NCBI GenBank assembly: GCA_009845905.1
Contig: VXYS01000004.1
Coordinates: 710,548-774,547 of the forward strand
Direction of reading: 5' to 3'
Length of the DNA stretch: 64,000 nucleotides
Source: Gammaproteobacteria bacterium
GTDB taxonomy: Bacteria; Pseudomonadota; Gammaproteobacteria; Steroidobacterales; Foliamicaceae
Position numbers and translations under genes: made by a program. Below the pieces are notes generated by a model. It was not told the DNA's origin. It saw only the letters and a list, made by a program, of their open reading frames with translations, and searched no databases. Positions 26,784 to 35,946 of the stretch are shown here, piece after piece. Numbering within the stretch: position 1 is the first letter of the stretch; each line of letters begins with the position of its first letter.

Positions 26784-26887
26784 CCCTTTCATGCCCCCTT
26801 CTTCCAGGAGTATTGGAGGCAGGGATGCCGGAGCAAGCTCCATGGATGGATTCATGCGTCTCCGGGAAGAAGGGGGCATGAAAGGGC
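26783..26887. repeat. Palindromic element, copy 2, spanning the valS start
   Basis: Arms 26783-26805 and 26865-26887 are a perfect 23-bp inverted repeat. After one mismatch GGAG (26807-26810) pairs with CTCC (26860-26863). The 49-nt core matches copy 3 at 41 of 49 positions. The left arm begins on the last base of the pepA stop; the right arm contains the GGGGG ribosome-binding region, the ATG and the first codons of valS, so in mRNA the start site would be buried in the stem. Confidence 0.88.
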
Positions 26888-29688
26888 GGGCGCTGGCGGA
26901 AAGGTATCGGCCGGCGGAGATTGAGGGCGAGGCCTATCGCCGGTGGGAGGAGGCGGGATGGTTCGCGCCGCGCGGGAACGGACCGCCCTTCTGCATCGTC
27001 ATACCCCCGCCCAACGTCACCGGCAGCCTGCACATGGGGCACGCCTTTCAGGACACGGTGATGGACGCGCTCACCCGCTACCACCGCATGCGCGGCGACC
27101 GCACCCTGTGGCAGCCGGGCGTGGACCACGCCGGCATCGCCACCCAGATGGTGGTGGAGCGGCAGCTCGAAGCCGAGGGCCTGAACCGCCGTGAACTGGG
27201 TCGCGAGGAGTTCGTCCGGCGAGTCTGGGCCTGGAAGGAGTCGTCCGGCGGGCGTATCGGGGACCAGCTGCGGAGGCTGGGCGCGTCGCTGGACTTCTCA
27301 CGCGACTGCTTCACGCTGGACGAAGCGCGCAGCCGCGCGGTCCGGGAAGTTTTCGTGCGCCTGCACGAAGAGGGCCTGATCTACCGCGGACAGCGGCTGG
27401 TTAACTGGGACCCCGTGCTGCAGACCGCGCTGTCCGACCTGGAAGTGGTTTCCAGCGAGGAGGACGGTCACCTGTGGCGTCTGCGCTACCCGCTGGCGGA
27501 CGGCGGCGGCGTGGTGGAAGTGGATACGACACGCCCGGAGACCATGCTGGGCGACACCGGCGTGGCCGTGCATCCCGCCGATGAACGGTACCGGCAACTC
27601 GTCGGCCGGATGGTGCGCCTGCCGCTGACCGGCCGGGAAATCCCCATCGTGGCGGACGAGGCGGTGGATCCGGAGTTCGGCACCGGCTGCGTCAAGGTCA
27701 CGCCCGCGCACGACTTCACCGACTATGAAATCGGGCGGCGCAACGGCCTGCCCGCAATCAACGTGCTCACCGCCCGCGCCCGCATCAACGACGCCGCGCC
27801 TTCGGCATTCGTCGGCCTGGACCGCTTCGATGCCCGCAAGGCGGTGGTGGAAGCGCTCCGGGAGCAGGGGGCGTTGGCGGGCGTCAACAAGCACCGCCAC
27901 GCCGTTCCGCGGGGGGACCGCTCGCAGGCCGTGCTGGAGCCCTTCATGACCGACCAGTGGTACGTACGCGCCGCACCCCTGGCCGAGCCCGCCATCGCCG
28001 CGGTGGAGGACGGACGGGTGCGCTTCGTTCCCGAAAACTGGGCGGCGACCTATTTCGAGTGGATGCGCAACATCGAGGACTGGTGCATCAGCCGCCAGCT
28101 CTGGTGGGGGCACCGGATACCCGCCTGGTACGGCGAGGACGGCGAGGTCTTCGTCGGCCGCAACGAAGCCGAGGCGCGTCAACGGCACAAGCTGCCGGAC
28201 GACTATCCGCTGCGTCGGGACGAGGACGTGCTCGACACCTGGTTTTCCTCGGCCCTGTGGCCGTTCTCGACCCTGGGCTGGCCGGAGGAAACGCCGGAGT
28301 TGAAGCGCTTCTATCCGGGCACGGTGCTGGTGACCGGGTTCGACATCCTGTTCTTCTGGGTCGCGCGGATGATCATGATGGGCCTGAAGTTCATGGGCGA
28401 CGTGCCATTCAGGGAGGTTTACGTGCACGGCCTGATCCGCGACCACGAAGGCCAGAAGATGTCCAAGTCGAAGGGCAACGTGATCGACCCCCTCGACCTG
28501 ATCGACGGCGTGGACCTGGACAGCCTGGTGGAGAAGCGAACGGCCGGGCTGATGCAGCCGCAACTGGCGCCGGAGATCGAGCGCGCGACGCGCAAGCAGT
28601 TCCCCGAAGGCATTCCGGCATTCGGCGCCGACGCCGTGCGATTCAGTTTCGCCGCCATGGCCAGCACCGGCCAGGACATCCGCTACGACCTCGACCGCAC
28701 CGCCGGCTACCGCAATTTCTGCACCAAGTTGTGGAACGCCGCCCGCTTTGTCTTCATGCAGCAGCCCGGGAGCGAGGACGCCCCGCCCTCAAGTCCCGGG
28801 AGCGAGGGCATCCCGCCATCGAAAGACACCCACCTTGGGCCCGCCGACCGCTGGATCGTCTCCCGCCTAGGCAAGGCCCTCAAGGCGACCGCCCAGGGGC
28901 TGGACGGCTACCGGCTCGACCTGGCCAGCCGCGCCATGTACGACTTTGTCTGGCGCGAATACTGCGACTGGTACCTGGAACTGGCGAAGATCGTGCTGGC
29001 CGGTGGCGACGAACGTGCCGCCGCCGCAACCCGGCATACGCTGGTTCGCGTGCTGGAGACCGTGTTGCGGGCGCTGCATCCGATCATGCCGTTCATCACC
29101 GAGGCGCTGTGGCGACGCACCGCCTCGCTGGCGGGAACCGGGGGCGAAAGCGTGATGATCGCATCCTGGCCGGAAGCCGATGGTTTTCCCGAGGACCGCG
29201 AGGCCGAAGCCGAGATCGAGTGGCTCCAGGGTTTCGTTCTGGGAATGCGGCAGATCCGCGGCGAGCTGGACCTGCCGCCAAGCCGCCGGCTGGAAGTGCT
29301 GGTCCAGGGCGGCGGCCGAAAAGACCGCGAGCGGATGGAATCGCTGTCGGAGCTCCTTTACCCGATGGCCGGAATAGACAAACTCACGCTGCTCGCAGCG
29401 AACGCCGAGGCGCCACCCGCCGCGTCGGCCCTGCACGGCGAGCTGAGGCTTCTGACGCCCCTGGCCGGCGTGATCGACCCGGCGGCCGAAAGCTCCCGCC
29501 TCGGCAAGCTTCTCGCCCAGGCCGAAAAGGCCCTGCAGGCGGCCGAGAAAAAACTGGCCAACCCGCAGTTCCTGGAGAAGGCCCCGCCCGACGTCGTCCA
29601 GGGCGTGCATGACCGCCGGGAAGAACTGAAACGCGATCTTCAAAGCCTGCGCGAACAACTGGAAAGACTGAAAAACCTGGGCTCCTGA
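26878..29688 (+). CDS. valS: Valyl-tRNA synthetase
   Basis: Class I synthetase charging tRNA-Val, 936 residues from the ATG at 26878, which matches the usual N-terminus and has AAGGGGG before it; the frame is open to ATG 26791 through the palindrome. HIGH motif in [14 protein letters not shown] (about 43-56); KMSKS near 527-531; editing domain between; C-terminal coiled coil (last 70 residues). Between the catalytic and anticodon-binding parts sits a Pro/Ser-rich insert, [20 protein letters not shown] (from residue 630), made by two repeats. Confidence 0.96.
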   Translation: MKGRALAERYRPAEIEGEAYRRWEEAGWFAPRGNGPPFCIVIPPPNVTGSLHMGHAFQDTVMDALTRYHRMRGDRTLWQPGVDHAGIATQMVVERQLEAEGLNRRELGREEFVRRVWAWKESSGGRIGDQLRRLGASLDFSRDCFTLDEARSRAVREVFVRLHEEGLIYRGQRLVNWDPVLQTALSDLEVVSSEEDGHLWRLRYPLADGGGVVEVDTTRPETMLGDTGVAVHPADERYRQLVGRMVRLPLTGREIPIVADEAVDPEFGTGCVKVTPAHDFTDYEIGRRNGLPAINVLTARARINDAAPSAFVGLDRFDARKAVVEALREQGALAGVNKHRHAVPRGDRSQAVLEPFMTDQWYVRAAPLAEPAIAAVEDGRVRFVPENWAATYFEWMRNIEDWCISRQLWWGHRIPAWYGEDGEVFVGRNEAEARQRHKLPDDYPLRRDEDVLDTWFSSALWPFSTLGWPEETPELKRFYPGTVLVTGFDILFFWVARMIMMGLKFMGDVPFREVYVHGLIRDHEGQKMSKSKGNVIDPLDLIDGVDLDSLVEKRTAGLMQPQLAPEIERATRKQFPEGIPAFGADAVRFSFAAMASTGQDIRYDLDRTAGYRNFCTKLWNAARFVFMQQPGSEDAPPSSPGSEGIPPSKDTHLGPADRWIVSRLGKALKATAQGLDGYRLDLASRAMYDFVWREYCDWYLELAKIVLAGGDERAAAATRHTLVRVLETVLRALHPIMPFITEALWRRTASLAGTGGESVMIASWPEADGFPEDREAEAEIEWLQGFVLGMRQIRGELDLPPSRRLEVLVQGGGRKDRERMESLSELLYPMAGIDKLTLLAANAEAPPAASALHGELRLLTPLAGVIDPAAESSRLGKLLAQAEKALQAAEKKLANPQFLEKAPPDVVQGVHDRREELKRDLQSLREQLERLKNLGS
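28765..28820 (+). repeat. Two in-frame tandem copies of a GGGAGCGAGG hairpin repeat inside valS
   Basis: 26-nt units at 28765-28790 and 28795-28820, period 30 nt (10 codons), each beginning CCCGGGAGCGAGG and containing a C-rich CCCCG or TCCCG followed by CCCTC or CATC. They encode PGSEDAPP and PGSEGIPP. The unit matches the minus-strand repeat at 58240-58288. Because the period is a multiple of three, the reading frame is kept. Confidence 0.8.
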
Positions 29689-29757
29689 ACAAACGCGGAC
29701 CGGGGTGCCGGGTAGTACACTTGACACGTTTCCACGCGCTCTGCGCGGGAGTGGGAA

Positions 29758-31884
29758 GTGGCCGAACGATCATTCGCGAAGGAAGTTGAACTGCTGCGCC
29801 TGACCGCGGGCGAGGAATTCCGCGGCGAGGGCATACTCGCGGTCACCAAGGCGCTTCTGCAGTCCGGCGTGGCCTACGTGGCCGGCTACCAGGGCGCACC
29901 GGTCTCGCACCTGATGGACGTGCTGGCCGACGCGGGCGAAATCCTGAACGAGCTGGGCGTGCAATTCGAGTCCAGCGCCAGCGAAGCCACCGCGGCCGCC
30001 ACGCTGGCGGCTTCCATCAACTACCCCCTGCGCGGCGCGGTGACCTGGAAATCCACCGTGGGCACGAACGTGGCCAGCGACGCGCTCGGCAATCTCGCTT
30101 CGGCGGGGGTCAAGGGCGGCGCGCTGATCATTCTCGGCGAGGACTACGGCGAGGGCTCCAGCATCATGCAGGAGCGCACGCACGCCTTCGCGATGAAATC
30201 GCAGCTCTGGCTGCTCGATCCCAAACCCCGGCTGGACAGCATCGTGACCGCGGTGCAGCAGGGCTTCGAGCTGTCCGAGGCCAGCAATACGCCCGTGATG
30301 CTGATGCTGCGCATCCGCGCCTGCCATCTGTACGGGAGCTTCATTGCCAGCGACAACCGCCGTCCGCCGTTCACGGCCGCGGACGCGCTCAATGCGCCGC
30401 AGCGCGACCCGTCGCGCATCATCCTGCCGCCCTACACCTACGAGCAGGAACGCGAGAAGACCGATCAGCGCTGGCCGGCCGCGGTGCGCTTCATCCGGGA
30501 CAGCAAGCTCAACGAGTTCATCGATGGTCCGGAAAGCGATCTTGGGATCGTGCTCCAGGGCGGTCTTTACAACGGAGTGCTGCGGGCCCTGGAACACCTG
30601 GGCCTGGCCGACGCTTTCGGCGGCTCGCGAGTGCCGCTCTACGTGCTCAATGCCACCTATCCCCTGGTCGAGGAGGAATTCGTGCGATTCGCGACGGGCA
30701 AGCGCGCGCTGCTGATCGTCGAGGAAGGCCAGCCCGAGCACATCGAGCAGGCCGCCCACCAGTTCCTGCGCCGCGCCGACCTGCAAGCCCGGGTGCTCGG
30801 CAAGGGCCCCCTCCCGATGGCGGGCGAATATACCGGCGCGGTACTCACGGAAGGAATCCGCGCCTTTGTCGAAGAACACGGCCCCCGCCTGCTGAATCCG
30901 GTCACTGAACAACCTTTGCTTCCCGCCTCGCAACTGGCCGCCAGGGTGCCGGAACGGCCGTCCGGCCTCTGCACCGGCTGCCCCGAACGTCCGCTGTTCT
31001 CTTCGCTGAAACTGCTGCAGAAGGAGATCGGCCCGGTGCACGTGAGCGCAGACATCGGCTGTCATTCCTTCGCCAGCCTCGAGCCCTTCCACCTGGGCGC
31101 CAGCATCCTCGGCTACGGGCTGGGAAGCGCGGCGGCCTCCGCACTGCACACGCAAGGCGATAAGCGTCCTGTGTCGATCATGGGCGACGGGGGCTTCTGG
31201 CACAACGGCCTGACCAGCGGCATCGGCAACGCGGTGTTCAACGAGCACGACGGCGTGACCATCATCGTGGACAACGGCTATGCCGCGGCCACCGGCGGAC
31301 AATGGATCCCCTCGTCGGAGGCCGATGCTCCGCGCCGCACCGCCCGCCTGTCGATCGCCGACGCCGTGCGCGGCGTGGGCGTGCGCTGGGTTCGAAGCCT
31401 CAATACCTACGACATGAAGGGCACGCTCAGGATCCTGCGCGAGGCGATGAGCACGCGCGAGAAGGGGCCCAAGGTGATCGTGGCCCAGGGCGAATGCCAG
31501 CTCAATCGTCAGCGGCGCATCCGGCCTCTGCTCAATCGGCGGCGCAAGGCCGGCATGCGGGTTGCGCGCAAGCACTACGGCGTGGACGCGGAAACCTGCA
31601 CCGGCGATCATTCCTGCATCCGGCTGTCCGGCTGCCCGTCCCTGACCGTCAAACCAAACCCCGATCCGCTGCGGAGCGCGCCGGTGGCGGCGGTGGACTA
31701 CGACTGCGTGGGTTGCGGGGTATGCGGCGAGGTCGCGCACGCGGCCGTGCTCTGTCCATCTTTCTACCACGCGGAACTGGTGGACAACCCGGGCGCGGTC
31801 GAGCGTTTCATGCAAGGGCTGCGGCGCGCCTTGATCGGTTTTCTGCAGAGACGGACGCAGCGCAAGCGGGCCCTCGCGTGGTAG
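29758..31884 (+). CDS. iorA: Indolepyruvate ferredoxin oxidoreductase, alpha subunit
   Basis: TPP- and iron-sulfur-dependent subunit oxidising arylpyruvates (from aromatic amino acids) to acyl-CoA. 708 residues from GTG 29758, after GGGAGTGGGAA. The N-terminal pyrimidine-binding part has ESSASEATAAATLAASINY; the TPP/Mg site is IMGDGGFWHNGL with DNGYAAATGG; C-terminal ferredoxin-like clusters are CTGDHSCIRLSGCP and CVGCGVCGEVAHAAVLCP. Followed with a 7-nt overlap by the beta subunit. Confidence 0.92.
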   Translation: MAERSFAKEVELLRLTAGEEFRGEGILAVTKALLQSGVAYVAGYQGAPVSHLMDVLADAGEILNELGVQFESSASEATAAATLAASINYPLRGAVTWKSTVGTNVASDALGNLASAGVKGGALIILGEDYGEGSSIMQERTHAFAMKSQLWLLDPKPRLDSIVTAVQQGFELSEASNTPVMLMLRIRACHLYGSFIASDNRRPPFTAADALNAPQRDPSRIILPPYTYEQEREKTDQRWPAAVRFIRDSKLNEFIDGPESDLGIVLQGGLYNGVLRALEHLGLADAFGGSRVPLYVLNATYPLVEEEFVRFATGKRALLIVEEGQPEHIEQAAHQFLRRADLQARVLGKGPLPMAGEYTGAVLTEGIRAFVEEHGPRLLNPVTEQPLLPASQLAARVPERPSGLCTGCPERPLFSSLKLLQKEIGPVHVSADIGCHSFASLEPFHLGASILGYGLGSAAASALHTQGDKRPVSIMGDGGFWHNGLTSGIGNAVFNEHDGVTIIVDNGYAAATGGQWIPSSEADAPRRTARLSIADAVRGVGVRWVRSLNTYDMKGTLRILREAMSTREKGPKVIVAQGECQLNRQRRIRPLLNRRRKAGMRVARKHYGVDAETCTGDHSCIRLSGCPSLTVKPNPDPLRSAPVAAVDYDCVGCGVCGEVAHAAVLCPSFYHAELVDNPGAVERFMQGLRRALIGFLQRRTQRKRALAW

Positions 31885-33422
31885 AAGAGGAACCGGCTCC
31901 CCGGGTATTCAAGCTGGCCATCGCGGCCCTCGGCGGTCAGGGCGGCGGCGTATTGACGCAATGGCTCCTGGACGCGGCCGAAGCCGGCGGCTTCATCGCG
32001 CAGGCGACCTCCGTGCCGGGCGTCGCCCAGCGCACCGGCGCCACACTCTACTATCTGGAATTCTTCCCCCGCGCGGCCGCGGAGAAGGCGGGTGCGGACC
32101 CCGTGCTTGCGCTGATGCCGCAGCCGGGCGACGTGGACCTCGTGGTCGCATCGGAACTGATGGAAGCGGGCCGCGCGATGCAGCGTGGACTGGTGACGCG
32201 CGAGCGCACGACCCTGGTCGCTTCCACCCACCGGGTATTCACGATCGGCGAGAAATCGGCGCTTGGCGACGGGCTCGCGGACAGCGATTCCGTTCTCCAG
32301 GTGGCGCGGGCCAGCGCGAAACGCCTGGTGGCGCTGGACATGGAGGCCTTGGCCCGCGAGCACCGCAGCGTGATCAGCTCGGTCGTGCTGGGCGCCCTGG
32401 CGGGCTCCGGCGCCCTGCCCTTTTCCGCCGAGGCCTGCGAGCAGGCAATCCGGGCGAGCAGCCGGGCCCTGGAACGCAACCTCGCCGCATTCGAAGCCGG
32501 CAAGGCGCGGGCCGAAGCTGCTGCCGGCGGAGATGCCGCCGTAGCGAGTACGGAATCCGCACCGCCGTACGACCCGGTGCCGCTACCCCGCAACCCGAAG
32601 GCGAAAGCGCTGATGGAGCGGGTGTCGAAGGAGTTCCCGGGCGCCTGCGCGGACCTGCTGGGAATCGGCGTGCACCGTCTGGTGGACTACCAGAACCACC
32701 GCTACGCCGGCCTGTACCTCGACCGGTTGCGCTCCGTCCTGGAACTCGACAGCGCAGCCCGCCAATACACGCTGCTGCTCGAAACCGCCCGCGGCCTGGC
32801 GCTGTGGATGAGCTACGAGGACACGGCGCGGGTCGCCGACCTCAAGACCCGAGCGGCCCGCTTTGCCCGCGTGCAGGCGGAAGTCGGCGCCGGCGGAGGC
32901 CGGCTCATGCGGATCGTGGACTACCTGAGTCCGCGGGTGGAGGAAATCTGCGGCAGCCTGCCGGCCTGGCTGGGAGCGCCGCTGATGAGATCGGGCCTCA
33001 CACGCCGGATACTGCAGGCCTTCACCGGTGGCCGGAAGATCTCCACCGACCGTCTCTGGGGATACCTCCTGATGCGCGCGATGGCGCGCACGCGCGTCTG
33101 GCGCCTGAGTTCCCTGCGGCACCGCGAGGAGGACGAGCGCATTCGCGAATGGCTGGTCACACTTTCGGAGCTGGCCCAGCACGACTACGAGCTTGCGGTG
33201 GAAATGGCCGCCTGCCAGCAACTGGTGAAGGGATACGGGGAGACTTTCGAGCGGGGCCTGGGCCGCTACCGCGCTATCGTTGAGGCGTTGCCGGCCCTGA
33301 GGGACGGCAACGATCCCGCGGGCGCCGTGCGCGAGTTGCGCGACGCGGCGCTGGCCGATGAGGAGGGCCGGAAATTCGAAACCACGCTGGCCCGATTGTG
33401 CGAGAATCGGCCACCCGCATGA
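31878..33422 (+). CDS. iorB: Indolepyruvate oxidoreductase beta subunit with C-terminal DUF6537
   Basis: The gamma-type domain of 2-oxoacid oxidoreductases (about 10-200) carries AALGGQGGGVLTQWL and GVAQRTGATLYYLE. It is fused to a long helical C-terminal region of the DUF6537 type (about 240-510), as in other proteobacterial two-subunit enzymes. The GTG at 31878 overlaps the iorA stop; 514 residues. The two subunits should form one cytoplasmic complex. A dsbB start overlaps its stop. Confidence 0.88.
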   Translation: MVEEEPAPRVFKLAIAALGGQGGGVLTQWLLDAAEAGGFIAQATSVPGVAQRTGATLYYLEFFPRAAAEKAGADPVLALMPQPGDVDLVVASELMEAGRAMQRGLVTRERTTLVASTHRVFTIGEKSALGDGLADSDSVLQVARASAKRLVALDMEALAREHRSVISSVVLGALAGSGALPFSAEACEQAIRASSRALERNLAAFEAGKARAEAAAGGDAAVASTESAPPYDPVPLPRNPKAKALMERVSKEFPGACADLLGIGVHRLVDYQNHRYAGLYLDRLRSVLELDSAARQYTLLLETARGLALWMSYEDTARVADLKTRAARFARVQAEVGAGGGRLMRIVDYLSPRVEEICGSLPAWLGAPLMRSGLTRRILQAFTGGRKISTDRLWGYLLMRAMARTRVWRLSSLRHREEDERIREWLVTLSELAQHDYELAVEMAACQQLVKGYGETFERGLGRYRAIVEALPALRDGNDPAGAVRELRDAALADEEGRKFETTLARLCENRPPA

Positions 33423-33934
33423 AGTCGCTGATCGCCAATCTGCTGAACGCCGGCTCCCGCCCTCTGAACCTGCTGGGCGCGGCCGCCTGCTTTCTGCTGT
33501 TCGGCTACGCGCTGTTCGCCGAGCATGTCCAGGGTTACGCGCCCTGCCCGCTTTGCATCCTGCAACGTTTTGCGGTCGTCGGAATGGGCCTGGCTTTTCT
33601 GCTTGCCGCCCTGCATCGCCCGGCCGACTGGTTCCGCCACGCGTATTCGGTGCTTTGCGCCGCCGTGGGATTGTCCGGCGGCGGCGTGGCGATACGCCAC
33701 CTCTGGATCCAGAGCCAGCCCGAGGGCGCCGTGCCGCCCTGCGGTGCCAGCTTCGATTTCATCGTCGAGAACTTCGGCGTGATCACCGCCGTCCGCGAAG
33801 CGCTCACCGCCTCCGGGGAATGCGCCGAAGTCGACTGGTCGCTGCTCGGACTGTCGATGCCCGGCTGGGTGCTGCTGGCCCTGCTGGGCCTCACCGCCTG
33901 GGCCGTCTGGACCAACTCCTTCGCCCGCCGCTGA
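33419..33934 (+). CDS. dsbB: Disulfide bond formation protein DsbB
   Basis: Inner-membrane quinone reductase that reoxidises DsbA. The ATG at 33419 overlaps the iorB stop (ATGA); 171 residues and four membrane helices. Redox pairs are intact: CPLC at 43-46 in the first periplasmic loop, and C108 and C134 in the second. Arg50 in CILQR is the conserved quinone-site residue position. No dsbA lies nearby. Confidence 0.93.
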   Translation: MKSLIANLLNAGSRPLNLLGAAACFLLFGYALFAEHVQGYAPCPLCILQRFAVVGMGLAFLLAALHRPADWFRHAYSVLCAAVGLSGGGVAIRHLWIQSQPEGAVPPCGASFDFIVENFGVITAVREALTASGECAEVDWSLLGLSMPGWVLLALLGLTAWAVWTNSFARR

Positions 33935-34002
33935 GGCGCTTGATTCCGATGCCGATTCGGGGCATCTTGGCGGCCCCGAAGGTCTGACCAGGGAGCGAAC
34001 AC

Positions 34003-34995
34003 TTGAGCGACACATTCAATGCCATCGTGGCGCGCGAGCGCGACGGCAAGGTTCAGGGCCGACTCGAGGCGCTCACCGCGGCGGACCTTCCCGACGAGAA
34101 CGTGCTGGTGGAGATCAGCCATTCCACGCTCAATTACAAGGACGGCCTGGCAGTCAGCGGACGCGGCAAGATCTGCCGACGCCTGCCCATGGTGTGCGGC
34201 ATCGACCTGGCCGGGATCGTGCGCGAATCGCGCGACGGCCGTTTCCAGGCCGGCGACCGGGTGCTGGTCAACGGCTACGAGCTCTCCGAAAAATACTGGG
34301 GCGGCTACGCGCAGCGGCAGCGCCTGAAGGGCGACTGGCTGGTGCCGGTCCCGGAGGCGTTCACCGCGGAACAGACGATGGCACTGGGCACGGCCGGCTA
34401 CACCGCCATGCTGAGCGTTCTTGCGATTCAGGATGCGGGGCTCACTCCCGACGCCGGGCCGGCCCTGGTTACCGGGGCTACGGGCGGCGTGGGCGCCGTG
34501 TCGATCATGCTGCTCGCCGCGCTCGGTTATCAGGTCACCGGAGTAACGGGCAAGCCGGACGGCGCGCAGTTCCTGCAGTCGCTGGGCGCCACCGGAACCA
34601 TCGCGCGTGACGAACTGGCGCGCGATTCGCGGCCGCTGGAGTCCGAGACCTGGGCGGCGGCCGTGGATTCCGTCGGCAGCAGCACGCTGGCGACGGCCCT
34701 GGCGCAGACTCGCCGCGGCGGCCTGGTGGCGGCGGTGGGACTGGCCGGGGGGTTCCGCCTTCCGACCACGGTCATGCCGTTCATCCTGCGCGGCGTGACC
34801 CTGCGCGGCATCGATTCCGTCATGGCTTCGCAGGAGCGGCGCCGGCGGGCCTGGGACGCGCTCGCCGAACTCGTCGATACGGCGAAACTCGCCGATATCT
34901 ATCGCGTGGCGCCCATGTCGGAGGTTCCCGCGCTGGCCAACGAAATTCTGGACGGACGGATCAGCGGAAGAGTCGTGATCGATGTCAACGCCTGA
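34003..34995 (+). CDS. acuI: Acrylyl-CoA reductase (NADPH) AcuI / YhdH family
   Basis: Zinc-free medium-chain dehydrogenase/reductase, 330 residues from TTG 34003 (GGGAGCG 5 nt upstream). NADPH-binding fold: VTGATGGVGAVSIMLL; family blocks STLNYKDGLAV, PMVCGIDLAG and LGTAGYTAMLSV. Members reduce acryloyl-CoA to propionyl-CoA in dimethylsulfoniopropionate or 3-hydroxypropionate breakdown and detoxification. No DMSP lyase or acyl-CoA ligase is in the window, so the source of substrate is unknown. Confidence 0.88.
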   Translation: MSDTFNAIVARERDGKVQGRLEALTAADLPDENVLVEISHSTLNYKDGLAVSGRGKICRRLPMVCGIDLAGIVRESRDGRFQAGDRVLVNGYELSEKYWGGYAQRQRLKGDWLVPVPEAFTAEQTMALGTAGYTAMLSVLAIQDAGLTPDAGPALVTGATGGVGAVSIMLLAALGYQVTGVTGKPDGAQFLQSLGATGTIARDELARDSRPLESETWAAAVDSVGSSTLATALAQTRRGGLVAAVGLAGGFRLPTTVMPFILRGVTLRGIDSVMASQERRRRAWDALAELVDTAKLADIYRVAPMSEVPALANEILDGRISGRVVIDVNA

Positions 34996-35042
34996 CCGCC
35001 CGGGCGGGAGCGGCAAGGCGAACAGGGGATAAAATCCACTGC

Positions 35043-35882
35043 ATGAAAAACTACGATCTGAGCGGCAAGGTCGCGCTCGTTACCGGAGCGGGCCGCGCGC
35101 GCGGACTGGGTGAAGGTATCGCCTCGAAGCTGGCCGAATGCGGAGCCGGCGTACTGATCACGGACCTGGGCGAATCGCCGGACGAACACATGCCCGACCG
35201 GCACATCGGCGCCACCGATTCCATGCGGGCCGTGGTGCAGGGCATCAGGGACCGGGGCGGGGTCGCCGACGCCTTCCCGCTCGACGTGCGCGACGAGTCC
35301 CAGGTCGAAGCGGCGGTGGCGCACGCCGTCGAGCGCTTCGGCCGGCTGGACATCCTGGTCAACAACGCCGGAATCGGATACCTGATCGACGCCTGCACGG
35401 AACTCACGGAAGACAAGTGGGACGCGGTCCTGGACGTCAACCTCAAGGGGCCCTTTCTGTGCACCAAGCACGCCGCCCGTCGGATGATCAGTCAGGGCGA
35501 GGGCGGGCGCATCATCAATATCGCAAGCCAGGCGGCGAAATCCAGTTTCCCGCACATGGCCGCCTACACGGCGTCCAAGCACGGCCTCGTCGGCCTGACG
35601 CGAACCTGCGCCCTGGAACTGGGGCCGCACGGGATCACCGTAAACGCCGTCTGTCCCAACCACGTCACGACCGGCCTGGGCGCCGTCCAGAACGATTATT
35701 TTTCCAATCACTTCGGCCTGACGCTGGAGCAGTACATCGACAATATCCGCACGCGGAATCCGATGCGCCGCGAGGGCAAGGTCGCGGACACCGCCAACGC
35801 CGTGGCGTTCCTGTGTTCCGATCAGGCCATCTACATCAACGGCGACTCGCTGAACGTGACCGGCGGCGAGGAAATGCACTAG
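35043..35882 (+). CDS. Short-chain dehydrogenase/reductase
   Basis: A 279-residue classical SDR. Cofactor motif VTGAGRARGLGEGIA has the TGxxxxxG spacing with an extra residue; NNAG follows in LDILVNNAGIGY. The catalytic Ser lies in NIASQAAKSS and the Tyr/Lys pair in YTASKHG. A longer C-terminal loop (YFSNHFGLTLEQYID) probably shapes the substrate pocket. It is 64 nt upstream of the haem-oxygenase-like gene, likely one operon. Substrate unknown. Confidence 0.85.
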   Translation: MKNYDLSGKVALVTGAGRARGLGEGIASKLAECGAGVLITDLGESPDEHMPDRHIGATDSMRAVVQGIRDRGGVADAFPLDVRDESQVEAAVAHAVERFGRLDILVNNAGIGYLIDACTELTEDKWDAVLDVNLKGPFLCTKHAARRMISQGEGGRIINIASQAAKSSFPHMAAYTASKHGLVGLTRTCALELGPHGITVNAVCPNHVTTGLGAVQNDYFSNHFGLTLEQYIDNIRTRNPMRREGKVADTANAVAFLCSDQAIYINGDSLNVTGGEEMH

Positions 35883-35946
35883 CGCCCGGCCGAACCAATT
35901 GCGCCGGTCGAAAGGGAGCGGCGCATCCCTAGGAGATAACGATCAC

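Noticed and set aside
28765..28820. Tandem repeat considered as a short CRISPR array
   Set aside because: Only two units with a 4-nt gap, lying in frame inside valS and without cas genes.
29770..31815. A 681-codon open frame antisense to iorA
   Set aside because: High GC content opens long antisense frames; the translation is Gln/Arg/His-rich without motifs, while the plus strand carries clear TPP and iron-sulfur signatures.
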